A program made the position numbers and the translations under genes. The notes below the pieces were generated by a model. It searched no databases and was not told where the DNA came from. It was given only the letters and a program-made list of their open reading frames with translations. This document shows, one piece after another, positions 21,702 to 32,734 of a stretch of 64,000 bases of DNA; position 1 is the stretch's first letter; the number at the start of each line of letters is the position of its first letter. The DNA is from Pristionchus mayeri (lineage: Eukaryota > Nematoda > Chromadorea > Rhabditida > Neodiplogasteridae): positions 33,056,758 through 33,120,757 of the forward strand of contig BTRK01000001.1 in the NCBI GenBank assembly GCA_036245805.1, given 5' to 3'.

Positions 21702-24700
21702 TCAAGTTCGACGGGTGGTACTGAATGCTGTTGTTGTGCGGACTCTTCTTTTCACTCCAAACAATCGGTGGAAGAAATCGCGAATTTGCGCCCTGAAAAT
21801 GCCCAATGGTTCAAAGCCACTGTGGAGCTCTGATGAGCATCCCTCTCTACACTTTGGCAGTGAGAAATATACCACTACCCTGAAGACATGCCGGGCGACC
21901 TACCGAGTGACCAGAAGAATAAGATTAGAGCTTTAATACCTGAGCTGCCTGACGCAAACTAGTGTAATTATCGCATCGATGAGTGGGAAGAGTGTGAGTG
22001 CTGCAGAGACCTACAAATCCATTCAGTCAGTTATTCCTCTATGAGCATAAATAGTTGAAATACGAGGAAAATATATAGACGGATCGGGAATGTTGGTAAT
22101 ATTTCGTAGTTTGGTTTAAATGTATCGCGAGTTGGAAGGTAGGATCGCCGTATCTTCATTACAACAATATCTCGTCAAGAGTTTATGCAGAATGAAGGGG
22201 TAGTGTGATCGTGTCTTGTCTTTTTTCAAATGTATACGAGCACCTGAACTCAAAAAATTCGGAAAGACAGATATCCGAAAGAACATGGGGCAGTTGATGA
22301 TGCCAGCGCACGGAGTGTACACGCAGATTAGCGGGACCAGCATCTGGAAAGGAATTATTTCAGACCAAAAGATGCTTGCTCTGGTACTGAACATAACGCC
22401 CCTGAATTGATTCAGGAGCTGCAGCTTTAAGGAATAAATGCAAACGCGCGCCCGGTTTGGAGCATGTTTCACCTAGGGAAGCACTCTCTTCAAGTCGTGT
22501 GCTATCTCGCCCCCTTCCCTTAGCTTTCCCTGATCTGGCTCCCAGCCAACTAGCTATAACTATGTTCGGAATGGATATATCAATGTGAAAATTTCGGAGC
22601 TTCTTATCGTTGTGGAGCTCTAGGCCGTGCATGTGATAGCTTCAAAAATTGAATTTTGAGTTTACTCCTCTTTTAAAGTATCTTCGTTGGCAATTTCCCA
22701 TGCGATCGAGTGAAAGAAAGGGAAAGTAGAACAAGATTGGGATGGATAAGTTCCTTGCACTTTTTATTACCTGTAAGAGCAGAGTGCGAAACATCTGCTT
22801 CTGTAGCTTAATCGTTTGCAAGCTCATTACCGCGCTTCTGAAAACGGCAGGAATAGAAAACTGGAGGAATAGTTATCCATGAGACACCGGCATGCTTTCT
22901 TAGTAAGAATTAATATTCCTCGTGCGTAATGGCCAAGATCTTTCAGATATTCAACGATTGATAGCCGGACTAAGTGGAAGGCAATTGCCAATTCCCAATT
23001 GAGAAAAAATATTATTTTTAGATATTCCATGCTCACTTGAATGCCCTGACAATGAGCAGGGCGCAGAGGGAGATAATCGTGAACCAGAACAGCATGATCC
23101 CATTGAATCCCATCGTTGTTAGCACGGCGGACGGACGAAGTCCCTTATCGTTCTGAAAATACCCTCCTTAGAAATCTTTCTCTCTCGTTATGTTTAAATT
23201 TCATCGAAGACAACCATATCTGAACGATACCACAGCTTTTGGAACGTTGGAGTATGTCCTGGTCAAAAGTTCTAGGCCCAACATTTCAAAATTTGCCTAA
23301 ACCACTTGCATAATAGAGAGCCCCGATGTGTCCATCGCCCTCTCCGGGAAAGTCAGAGTCAAGGAAGGGCTTCACATAGGCGTGCATTTCCGAGTCTGAG
23401 TCGTAGTTCCACCAGCAATTTGCAAACCTTAATTCGAACCGTGTTACTTAGCGCCTTTCGTGTGTTTTTGTGTATAATTTTATCTGATCCTTTTATAATT
23501 CTGTTGATATGTGGCCTATAATTACCTTTTCTGAAGTGATTATCGTCTGCTTGCTTACCAAAATACACAATATTTCGAGATACGATACCATGGTTTCTTC
23601 AATCTACACACTCTCAAGAAAAATTGACTGGTCTAGAGAATGTGTATAATGAAGATACTGCGGTATCATTTCTAGAACTGTACTTACCACAGCGCCAGTT
23701 GAACCAGTACAGTGAGCGATACAAGAAAGGCGGTGTGAATTCCCGTGTAGAAGTGGACCAGATCTCGCCTGAGAGATTGTGCCATTGAAAAGGCTGATTC
23801 TCATCCTTCCAAATGATCTATCGAATATGAGACAGAGAGATAATGGCACGGATCGCCGTTGCATAATTTCATGAACTCTTAAGTTCTTTGATTAACGCTA
23901 CCAGAGTCATGACTGGTTGAAGGTGCGAAAACAATGAAAACACTACCACTCTCTTGAAAAGTCTATACTGACAAGGGTCGACTATTCAGTGTTGATTACA
24001 CCGTCGCAATCCTCTCCTCATAGGGTTTCCGAATATGCGAGGGAGAGGCTATAGCGAGATCGCGACTACCACCGAATAGAAAACTACTGACCACCTGAGG
24101 ATGATGAGACGATAAATGAAGAGATACGCCATTATTGGCATTGTCTGCGAGAAAACCGCGGCGAATAGACAGATCGAGAACTGAGATTTCGAGATCGCAT
24201 AACTAATCGTTCGCTAAATTTGTGCTTATAATAACCACATAGTATACATTTGAATGATATCGAATAGGGTGCGGAATTCGGGAAACGGTCCCTTCATTGT
24301 ACACACTCTTTTGACCGGTCGAGAGGTTAAAGAGGGTGGAGCAATCGTCTCTTCAAGAGGGTGGAGCTCTTCAGTTTGCATGCTCTCTTGTCTCTCTGAC
24401 CGGCGAGAGAGCGTGCAAACTGAAGAGAGTCAGACCACTACTCACAAGGGAAGGTCGCCTGGTGTCCATCGCTTTTTCGAAAATGCTCAAAGCGCCTAAC
24501 TAGAGTATCTTCTGGGAAGCCTGTACGTGCTGTCCATTTTTGCCGAGGACCCCTCAGGGCAGAGAAAATTCAATAATTGTTTTTACACGGGGTGCACATA
24601 TACACTTTCGACCGTCCCTCTTTCATATCCCTTGTGGTTGAGTGGTGAGGTGTCCGACTAGTATTCCGATGAACAATGTTTCGGGTCCCCCTGATGTTTT

Positions 24701-26031
24701 AGATTTTTGCTACCTTCGAATGCAAGTTTTTACCATAAAGAACTGCACGATGGGACTCTTAGCCTTGTTTGACACAATTACAGGAGCTACTGAAATGCAT
24801 CTGTTTCTTGGGTAAAGTCTTCGGACTTCCGCCCCATCAATCATCGCCCTGTGTGTTGCTCATTAGCTTCTAGTTTGGTGCCATATTTTAATAGACTAAA
24901 AGTCCCATCGTGCAGTTCTTGATGTCAAAAACTTCCATTCAAAGGTAGCAAAAATCTAAAACATCGCGGCGACACCGAACCCCGGTCCATCGGATTACTA
25001 GTCGGACGCCTTACCACTCAACCACAATGGATATGGAGCATGGACGGTCCAAAGCGTATATGTGCACCCAGTGAAAATACAATTATTGATTTTTCTCTGC
25101 CCTGAGGGGTCCTCGGCAAAAATGGACAGCACCTACAGGCTTCCCAGACGATACTCTTGTTAGGCGCTTTGAGTATTTTCAAAAAGGCGATGGACACCAA
25201 GCGACCTTCCCTTGTCAGAGGCTGCAAGTGAACCAGTATTTCGCACTCTATTAGCGAACAGTAACTCACTTTCGACGTCAACACGCCCTTGGAAAACATG
25301 ATGAACGCATCTCGGTACGAGCAGATGACCTGGGAAACGTGGAGAATTTCGTATTTGAAGTTTCTTAGATTTTTATTTAATGCATATCTGGAAGATATCT
25401 GAACGTTCCCTTAAATTTTCGAAATTCGAAAAAAAGAGCCCACTGGCAACGTCAGCGCGTGCACAAGAGGAAACCAGATGTCGTTGATGGCGAAGGCGAT
25501 CAGCAAGTAGCGATAACGGGCGAGTTCCTGCAAATCTTGCTCTTTCTTTCAAATTGTTTCTAAACAAATTGTTGCTAAAGCATAATCTGGCATGATAACA
25601 ACGAGGGCAAGGAATGAGCGAGTTCCTTCAAGTAATCATTTGCTCGACACCAGTAGCGCGACAAAACAATATCAGATCCAGTGTATTCTTTGCACGATAA
25701 CTTGGTTTATGAAAGAGAAGAGAAATGGGGAGTTAGAGAAATCATTGGAAATAAGCTACTGAGTAGGTGAAACACTCACCTTTCCGCTTCTCACGATAAC
25801 AAGGATGAGAATGAAGTTAGCAATGAATGAGAGAACTGAAATGAATGATTTAGATGGGGTTCGAGGGGGCCTTCGTCTTCCCATTTACAATACTATCTAA
25901 TTGCGCGAAAAAGGGAATGGAAGGCCCGTGAACTCTAGATTTAGTCAAGTTAAGTAGCAAAACTTACTGATATTTGTCAATTCAACCGCTGAGAATATGG
26001 AGAAAAGCCGGCTGTCTGCATCAGCGACCAT
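21702..26031 (-). CDS. Serpentine 7TM chemoreceptor, Str-like
   Basis: Twelve exons in transcript order: 26031-25968, 25835-25780, 25527-25444, 25329-25270, 24180-24095, 23768-23688, 23427-23310, 23152-23037, 22837-22771, 22343-22244, 22000-21940 and 21879-21702; 356 residues, every phase in agreement. Signs of the Str family of chemoreceptors are RYRYLLIAFAINDI in TM2, FIYRLIILR after TM3, WNYDSDSEMHAYVKPF in the second outer loop, LQKQMFRTLLLQ before TM6, PLICVYTPC within TM6 and FPLIDAIITLV in TM7. The protein should act in the ciliary membrane of chemosensory neurons; the ligand is unknown. The intron after exon 7 starts GCAAGT, a strong GC-AG intron demanded by phase. The 1.1 kb intron after exon 4 holds a large inverted repeat and other palindromes. 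Confidence 0.88.
23583..23681. repeat. Palindromic element, family P2
   Basis: GATACCATGGTTTCTTCA at the left, GAAGATACTGCGGTATCATT at the right, centre CTGGTCTAGAGAATGTGTAT; intronic in the Str-like gene, ending just before its sixth exon. Confidence 0.6.
24340..24442. repeat. Palindromic element, family P3 (CAATCGTCTGACTCTCTTCA ends)
   Basis: Hairpin with TTCAGTTTGCATGCTCTCTT and its reverse GAGAGCGTGCAAACTGAAGA, then GAGTCAGAC. Family P3 recurs at 26.2, 35.2, 36.3, 41.4, 42.1 and 49.4 kb. Here it abuts the large inverted repeat on its right. Confidence 0.7.
24630..24692 (+). repeat. tRNA-like block, left arm
   Basis: TGGTTGAGTGGTGAGGTGTC resembles an A box/D-arm of serine or leucine type tRNAs, CTAGTAT follows in the anticodon-loop place, and GTTTCGGGTCC resembles a B box. 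Stem pairing is poor, so this is a tRNA-derived repeat and not a gene. Confidence 0.5.
24966..25028 (-). repeat. tRNA-like block, right arm
   Basis: Minus strand: TGGTTGAGTGGTAAGGCGTC, then GACTAGTAATC (loop with AGT at anticodon position) and GGTTCGGTGTC as B box. It is closer to a tRNA than its partner in the left arm, with one mismatch in the anticodon stem. No acceptor stem closes. Confidence 0.5.
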
Positions 26032-26223
26032 GATTATCTGTTTTCGGATTTGTTCTCGCGAACATCATGACACATGGAGCAACATTACGAGGAGCATTGA
26101 TATAATAATAGCGTAATGGTGGAGATATGGTGTTTGTAGGAGTAGAAAGATGTATCTTAAGATTAGTCGTCATTATGTGATGAAGCTTCTAATTTATTCT
26201 AAATATTCTCTTACCGCTCGACC

Positions 26224-26316
26224 GAGCAATGATCTGACTCTCTTCAATTTGCACGATCTCTCGCCGGTCGGAGATACGAGAGCGTGCAAACTGAAGAGAG
26301 TCAGACGATTGCTCGC
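26224..26316. repeat. Palindromic element, family P3
   Basis: GAGCAATGATCTGACTCTCT and the reverse TCAGACGATTGCTC frame a hairpin centred on TCTCGCCGGTCGGAGA. Upstream of the Str-like gene start. Confidence 0.75.
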
Positions 26317-26378
26317 TCCACCGGTCTAGAGAGTGGGTGAGAAAGAATGAAGAGAGCGTGGTATCGTTTCTCGAATTC
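26315..26378. repeat. Half of a P2 palindrome joined to P3
   Basis: ACCGGTCTAGAGAGTG, GAATGAAGAGAGCGTGGTAT and TCGTTTCTCGAATTC form the right half of family P2; the left half is absent. P3 seems to have inserted into, or replaced, the left half. Confidence 0.6.
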
Positions 26379-26687
26379 ATGTTGAGTCAAGCTCTCCTTC
26401 TGAATGAATTCCAAAGAATCATTGTGATCTTGTGAATAGAGAGCACGGAGAAGGAGCAGAATAGACGATTCTGAGAAGAATTTCCTAGCATCACGCTTTG
26501 TTATTTTGTTATTTATCGAAGTCTAAGTCGGGGAAAGTAGAGTCGTGATGCACCTGTATGAAGACCAATGAGTGAGCCGATGCGTAGTAGCAATGTGTAC
26601 TAGGAGTAGAATTTTGTGAAAAATAAAATGTGTCGATAGCAACTCCAATTCAATGCGCACTCAACGCTCGCAGTAAGATTTCAATAG

Positions 26688-26762
26688 GTCGGACGAGAAC
26701 TATGACATCGTGCCGCCTTTGATGTTTCAAAGGCTGCGTGACGTTATAGTTCATATGGGGAA
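26688..26762. repeat. Palindromic element, family P1
   Basis: GGTCGGACGAGAACTATGAC, GCCGCCTTTGATG, then the reverse TTTCAAAGGCTGCGTGACGT and ATAGTTC. The right end is worn. Confidence 0.65.
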
Positions 26763-27007
26763 AAGTGAGTGACAAGATATGAGGAATAGAAGGAGTCTTT
26801 TGCAAGGTTCGCAAATCGTTTCGTCAGTGTATTCTGGGGAAGGTGAAGCCTCTATATGTGCTGAGTCATCAGTGGCGTCACACTTCGCATCTGAATGAAG
26901 GCCAAATTTTCATACATAAATTATCTTAAATTAAATTAATTAAATCTTTAATTAAATTTTCTTAAATTTTTCACGAAAATTTTCATTTTCAGGCCTGCAA
27001 CAGGGGG

Positions 27008-27345
27008 GGGGGGGGTACGACATTTCCGCAACGGCATGCCGTTCGCTTAGCAAAGCGACTAGCAGCTTGGGAGTTGCTTCTTTGTTACCAGTATGTGCTC
27101 CCATACCATTGCGTATATAATACCTGTTTCCAATAGAACTCAACTTTTAACGTATAGGGGTCGTGGAAAATCCTAAACCACGACCCTATACGTTGATTTG
27201 GAGTGAAACTCAAGATCGCCTGGAAACAGGAATCATATACGCAATGGTATGGGAGCACATACTGGTAACAACGAAACAACTCCCATGTTGCTAGTCCATT
27301 TGCGAAGCGAACGGCGTTCCGTTGCGGAAATGTCGTACCCCCTAC
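27008..27345. mobile_element. Long near-perfect palindrome (about 335 bp)
   Basis: Arms of about 155-165 bases run from TACGACATTTCCGCAACGG to its reverse at the far end, with inner arms GTATGGGAGCACATACTGGT and CGTATAGGGGTCGTGG facing each other over a loop of about 10 bases (AAATCCTAAA). Both ends touch G or C runs (GGGGGTACGACA, TGTCGTACCCCC). No coding frame. A foldback MITE is likely. Confidence 0.75.
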
Positions 27346-27865
27346 AACAGCATTAGCGGCGTTTCAAAGCGAATAACATGGTCAAACAGTTGACAGGATT
27401 AAATTATCGCTAATCTCCCTAGAATTCGTTTAAACTGACCATAATTGGCATCGTTCAGTTTCAAAATTCTTTGAATAAGAATTGATTATCACATTTTAGT
27501 CATGTCGGCTAAAATAATTTACTGGAACAGTTCGACCTCGTCGTTTCGTCGTCTGCCTCCCTCCCGTTCACATGCTCTCTTGCAGCCCCTAACCTGCGAG
27601 TGCAAAAGTGAGGATAATCAGATCATTACTCCCCCCCAATCAGATCATTCCCCTTTTGGCTATCCTCGTTCCTTATTCGACTTTCACTGACCTATTTCTC
27701 TCGCTCTGAAGCTGCATCTCGCTTTCGCCTTTCCTCAATTTTGGGAAAAATCTGGGTAATTTTAGCAAAAATAAGGAAAAAATTGAATGTATTTTCCCCG
27801 CCTTGCCGGTTACTAGTGGTGATGACAAATAGGCGAGTGCTTTCCTTGTTGCACATTATATAATA

Positions 27866-27972
27866 GTTCGAGAAACGATACTAGGGTCTCTTCATTTTAC
27901 ACACTCTCTCACAGCTCGACCGGTCTAGATACTGGGTAAAGTGAAGAGACTATGGTATTGTTTATCAAACTG
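27866..27972. repeat. Palindromic element, family P2
   Basis: GTTCGAGAAACGATACTAGG at the left; GAAGAGACTATGGTATTGTT and ATCAAACT at the right. Confidence 0.65.
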
Positions 27973-29724
27973 TATTTCACATGCTCACTCACTCTATCTG
28001 CCCAGTGACGAAATGTGGAGGGATTTTGGAAACACTGGTTGCTATGATAAGAATGCTCGAGATTGACTATCGAAAGAGGTCGCCGATTGGGAGAAACCTG
28101 ATATCATTCCGCGCTCTTCTTTGCTCTGCGCGAGCGATTCATTTCGACTATTCAATTTATGTCCACTTTAGCCCTTCACATTCTTATTGGATATTCGCAA
28201 AAATGAATCCTCCCCGAAAAACTTTTTGCGATAATTTCGCATAAAATGCGCGTGTCAATCGATCACTCTCCCGGGGAATAAACAGTGCACACCAGTAATG
28301 AGCGGAGTTGGCATATCTTTTCGCAATATCTCTAACCGTTGCCAGTTAAATTCACGTTAAGAACAGGCGGATGCCCCCCCTAGTTTACGTTGTACTCTAC
28401 TTTATATTTGCAAATGCCTACGCCATGCTCACTTTATGCTCTGCAACTTGTCCCCGAGTGTGTGAGTCCGTACGATTACTCGAAGACACGGAATCCCCGC
28501 AGGTACGATCATTATGATAATAATCATCGTCATCATCAGTCTAGAGTGCCCCCTTTTCATCAGACCTATTCATTGTGTGTGATCTAGTCTCGACTACCAA
28601 ATTCCCCGTCCCCAATATCATTGCTGTATATCCTGTTGTCTTGTAGTTATCATGGTAAACCACATCTCATTCTAAATCTAATGCCTTCGATAAGATTGCT
28701 TGCTCGCTTGGTGACCACTAGTTGCACAGTCAGCGAAGTAATACTCATAGGCGATGAGAGTTTGTGTTCAAAATTTGAGGAAGAGGAAGGAGAGGAAGCG
28801 AAGAGTCACGAGCCATGCGCATTTCGAACTCAAAGAGACACTGGCTTCATTCGCAAACCAAATCACGAGTTCAAAAATGAATTTGAAAGCTCTTTTGTGA
28901 CGAGAACTTTCATCACTTTCTCGTTGTCTTCGTAGAGCTCATTCTTTGCGCGTCGCATTGCCTTTCATACCTCCCAAGTCTCACTCTAATTTTGTAACGA
29001 GAGTAATTTAAAGATTTAATGCGCTTCAGGCCGAATTCGTCAATAGCTGACCCAATCGTTTCCGATCTTATCTTCCTTCCGCTCTTCCTTCCGTCTTCTC
29101 TCTCTTCCTTCCGTCTCTTTCACTTCTGAATCTCTTTTACGTCTATAATCTTGTCTGCCAACCTGCTGCCCCCCAAGTGCCCCAAAAATCAAACCGACTC
29201 ACAAATACGTCGGATATCTACCAATCCCGCACGAAGATTACCCTCTGCTACCGGTCTTAATTCATGGTGGATAAATAAATTGAAATTGAATTAAATTTTC
29301 ATCCTCTCTAGAATGAGTCTCCGAGACCCAGGAATATTCTTTTCTGAGTAGGTCACCAACGGAGTTATGATCATTTAATCATGGATGATCATGAATCTTC
29401 TGTAAGAATGCAGGAACGCCTGCCACCAGAAAAAATAAAAGCAATTGATTTCGACGAAACTTGTTTTATGGGAACTATTGGGGATCCGAGGAACGCCCAT
29501 GCACTTGGTTTGGCCAAATTCTTTTTTGAGACTGTAATTCGATCAATTTTGATCGTACAGCTTACTTTTTTTCCCATTTTATGTGGAATTTTGAGATCTA
29601 CAAAAAGTTCTTCAGTAACCCATACCGGAAATGACGTCATCGGGCACTTATTGCCCAAAAACATGTTTATATAAAAATTCTGACGACGCAGTTTGAAAGA
29701 GCATCGTTCGAAGTACCACTCACT
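27973..29724. other. Gap without recognised gene; LINE-like tail at its middle
   Basis: Several open frames of 85-105 codons occur (for example 28621-28935 and 29381-29674) but none has a domain, splice context or paralogue. At about 29255-29300 the sequence GGTGGATAAATAAATTGAAA followed by TTGAATTAAA is a typical non-LTR tail, so part of this gap is probably 3' debris of such an element. Confidence 0.4.
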
Positions 29725-29884
29725 AGGGATGGCATTTCGGTTCGGTTAATGGATACTCCACATACAGAGAAACCATTTCGGTTACTCGGTTAACACACTA
29801 GCAAATGGAATATCCATACCAAATGGATAATAAAAATCAGTATGCGTCGAAATGGAGTATCCGTAACCATTCGGCCATCCCTAC
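29725..29884. repeat. Inverted-repeat element with AGGGATGGC ends
   Basis: CTAGGGATGGCATTTCGGTT opens and AACCATTCGGCCATCCCTA closes a 160-base element with inner matches TGGATACTCCA / TGGAGTATCC. A short piece of it (GGATTATCCATTAACCGAAC) recurs at 31022. MITE-like. Confidence 0.6.
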
Positions 29885-30142
29885 CATTCACTACAATACC
29901 GGCTAGATAGGACAAACTAAAAAATTCGCCGCAGGGTGGTCGATTTCCCAGAAAAATTGATCGAAGAACTAGTTGGTTTAAATTCATGCCAAATTTTGGA
30001 TACTTTATTAATTATTACTCTACAACAAGCAAAGTGCATGTTTGCTAAATGTTTTCTCACGGTCTCTTGATGAAAGGTAAATTGACTAAATTGCAGATCG
30101 AAAAATTAACTCAAAATACTACTACGACGAGACAAGCACGAC

Positions 30143-30328
30143 ATGCCGCAATCCTATAAAAGTCGTTGGATACTATCAACCGCGATCCTCGCCGTTTGTC
30201 TTCCTTTGCTTTGGTACATCATCACAAAATATGTTTACATTCCAAAATGCATATATTATGCGGAATGGAACACATTTTACGATGACGCCACTTTTGATAA
30301 AGTTATTCATGTTAGGAATACATTCTGA
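30143..30328 (+). CDS. Possible 61-residue membrane protein (or first exon)
   Basis: Single open frame from ATG to TGA with a strong hydrophobic segment at residues ~11-31 (LSTAILAVCLPLLWYIITKY) after a basic start, then IPKCIYYAEWNTF. This is the form of a type II signal anchor, for example the first exon of a glycosyltransferase, but no following exon is recognised and the surroundings are repeats. A chance frame in AT-rich DNA is possible. Confidence 0.25.
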   Translation: MPQSYKSRWILSTAILAVCLPLLWYIITKYVYIPKCIYYAEWNTFYDDATFDKVIHVRNTF

Positions 30329-31296
30329 TGATACATTTTCAAACAAGAGAGTCAAAAATTATATTTTCTTAATGTATTGATGGTGCCATAAAAAACAGAG
30401 AATCAGTGAATATTAATTTAATTGAAAAGTGAAAGCTATGAGTTAGAAAAATTAAAATATTGGGAAGCCTTGTCTATTGTGTTTTGCACACATCTGGGCA
30501 TTCTATTTCTTTTTTAAACTGCTCTACGATGTATGATACGATATCACATAGTGAGAATATTCTCCTGAATATACGACCAACACACTCATTACATACGTTA
30601 AAAATAGAAAACATACAAGGGAACAATTTCTAAAAAAAACGGTTGCAAAGGGCGTGGTTAGGGACAGAACCCACGACCGATTATTCAAAGGCATACTGAA
30701 GATGAACGTGATGAACCCTCGAGCTCTCTTGAAAGTTGGCAAGTGAGGTACGCAAAAGATCGCAAGTCAAAATATCGTACCCAGAATCGCACAAAATTGG
30801 ATTCAGGCCTACATACAAGGAAATACCAACCAAATGGCAGCTCCTAGTTTTGAGTTTCCAGCATACATCTAGTTCGAAAAGCCGCGAAGGAATTTTCAAA
30901 CGATAATTTGGACCACTCCATAATAAAAAGTATGAAAAACCACCCCGGGAAAACAATTTTCAAGTGTATTAAGCCACATTAACTCGTGAATGATCAAATT
31001 AACCGGGAATTTTGCTATTAATGGATTATCCATTAACCGAACCAAATTGCACAAGTCGCGATGTGTTTCCCGTAGTCCAAGTATGTCCCGGATGCCTTAT
31101 TACAACAGCGGCGAGAGATGGTACCTAAATCACGATCATTGGTCGATCCCCCTGTTGGTAACCTGCTCTGACTTCGGGACTCTCTACTCTCTACTAGACT
31201 CTAGCCTAGGCCGATGTCTACTTCCAGAGGAAGCAGTAGTCACTAGGAAGCAACCCGGAGGAGAGTTGGCGAATCACTGATGATTGGAGACACTGC

Positions 31297-32541
31297 GTGT
31301 TCTGGCGAAAGGGTACACAATGCTGGTCTAAACAGATAGACAAGGGCGAAAATGTAGACGTCATTTACTTTGATTATGCAAAAGCGTTTGACACGGTAAG
31401 TCACCAGAAGCTTATTCAAAAAATAAGTAAAATGGGTTTTCCGCATAAAACGGTGAGTTGGATAAAAGAGTATCTACATGATCGCTCATTCCAAGTGCGA
31501 GTCGAAAATGAACTATCTAGGAGTAGAAAAGTGACAGGTGGCGTTCCTCAGGGATCTGTATTGGGACCATTACTTTTTAATTTATATATTTCTGAATTGC
31601 CAGAAACATTGACAAAGAATGATTGTCAAAACTATTCCTTTGCTGATGATTTAAAAATATTTCAATGTTTTTCAAATAAGGATAACACAGTTAAACTTCA
31701 AAAAAGCATTGATGAAATATTAAAATGGAGTGAAACTTGGCAGCTCGATATTGCGAATAAAAAATGCAGTGTAATTCATTTAGGTCGTAAGAATCCAAAT
31801 AACATATATTTCGTTGGAAATCAGCAACTTGAAAGCAAAGAATGTGTCAGAGACTTAGGAATTATGATTGACCGTAATCTCTCAATGAGAGAGCATACGA
31901 AAACTATTTGTAAGGTTGCGGAAACTAAAGCAAATCTTATTTTCAAAGCTTTGCATTCAAAAGATGAAAAAGCTCTACTTAACGCGTATTGCATTTATGT
32001 AAGGCCTACACTTGAATTCAGTTCGAGTGTATCACGCCCGATACACTCCACTGATAGAGATATGATCGAGAAAGTTCAAAACTCAATAACGCTTAGAATT
32101 TTCTACAATACTCTCAAGTGTTCGTATACTGATAAGCCGAGCCATTATGAACGAAACAAAATTTTGAATTTACATTCGTTAGAGCATAGACGACGTGTAA
32201 ATGATGCAAAATTAGCATACCAAATGATATTTGGTAATGGTAAGCTTGCATTGTCAAAGGATAACTTCTTCACGTTTGTCAAAACTCGAACTCGTGGTGC
32301 TGGTCACAAGATTTCTGTTGATATACCAAAAACTAAATTACGCGAGAATAGCTTTGCTCTTAGAATATCTAAATCACTAATGCATATTTTACAGAAATCG
32401 AAGCTTAATTCTTCATACTCAGTTCATCAAAGTTTTTCTCGATGCAACGAAATGAAGACATTTACAAGATTCTCTTTCCCCCACATTTCCTACCGAATTA
32501 ATTGTAACAAATCCACATGCAAAAAAAGAAGGCATGTATAA
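31297..32541 (+). mobile_element. Non-LTR retrotransposon reverse transcriptase, 5'-truncated
   Basis: An uninterrupted frame of 414 codons encodes most of a LINE reverse transcriptase. YFDYAKAFDTVSHQKLI is motif A with the first catalytic Asp, GGVPQGSVLGPLLF is motif B, and SFADDLKIF is motif C with the Asp pair; WSETWQLDIANKKCSVIHLG is motif D/E. The C-terminal part (RDLGIMID, YVRPTLEFSS, LEHRRR) is the usual thumb and tail of CR1/Jockey-like elements. Missing are the endonuclease and the fingers before motif A, so the insert is 5' truncated at about 31.3 kb. It ends in TATAAATCTATCTATCTAC, a tail of ATCT repeats. The intact frame points to a fairly recent insertion. Confidence 0.9.
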
Positions 32542-32542
32542 A

Positions 32543-32561
32543 TCTATCTATCTACAAGTAC
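32543..32561 (+). repeat. ATCT tail of the LINE
   Basis: AAATCTATCTATCTACAAG follows the stop codon at once, as expected for the 3' end of the retrotransposon. Confidence 0.5.
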
Positions 32562-32734
32562 CTAGGACACAACAAGAGCTTTATCGTTCATGGGGCGATC
32601 TTACATGACAAAAGACAGTACGGCCAAGAGATATTAATGGAATGAAAGATGTGAGGAACCATCTAAAGTATGGGTCAGTAAGTGCAGCGTGCACTATCAT
32701 GGTCGTGTGTATCGTGAAGGTGAACAGGTAACAT

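Larger units (their letters stand above)
24443..25215. mobile_element. Large inverted repeat (773 bp) with tRNA-like arms
   Basis: Left arm from about 24443 to 24762 and right arm from about 24893 to 25215 are near-exact reverse complements, with a loop of about 130 bases. Outer ends are CAAGGGAAGGTCGC and its reverse. Each arm carries a tRNA-like block. No transposase frame fits. It lies inside intron 4 of the Str-like gene. It may be a foldback element or two tRNA-derived SINEs inserted head to head. Confidence 0.7.

Noticed and set aside
29381..29674. Frame reading KIKAIDFDETCFMGTI
   Set aside because: Superficially like an enzyme start, but there is no following exon, no known motif and an equally long frame on the other strand.
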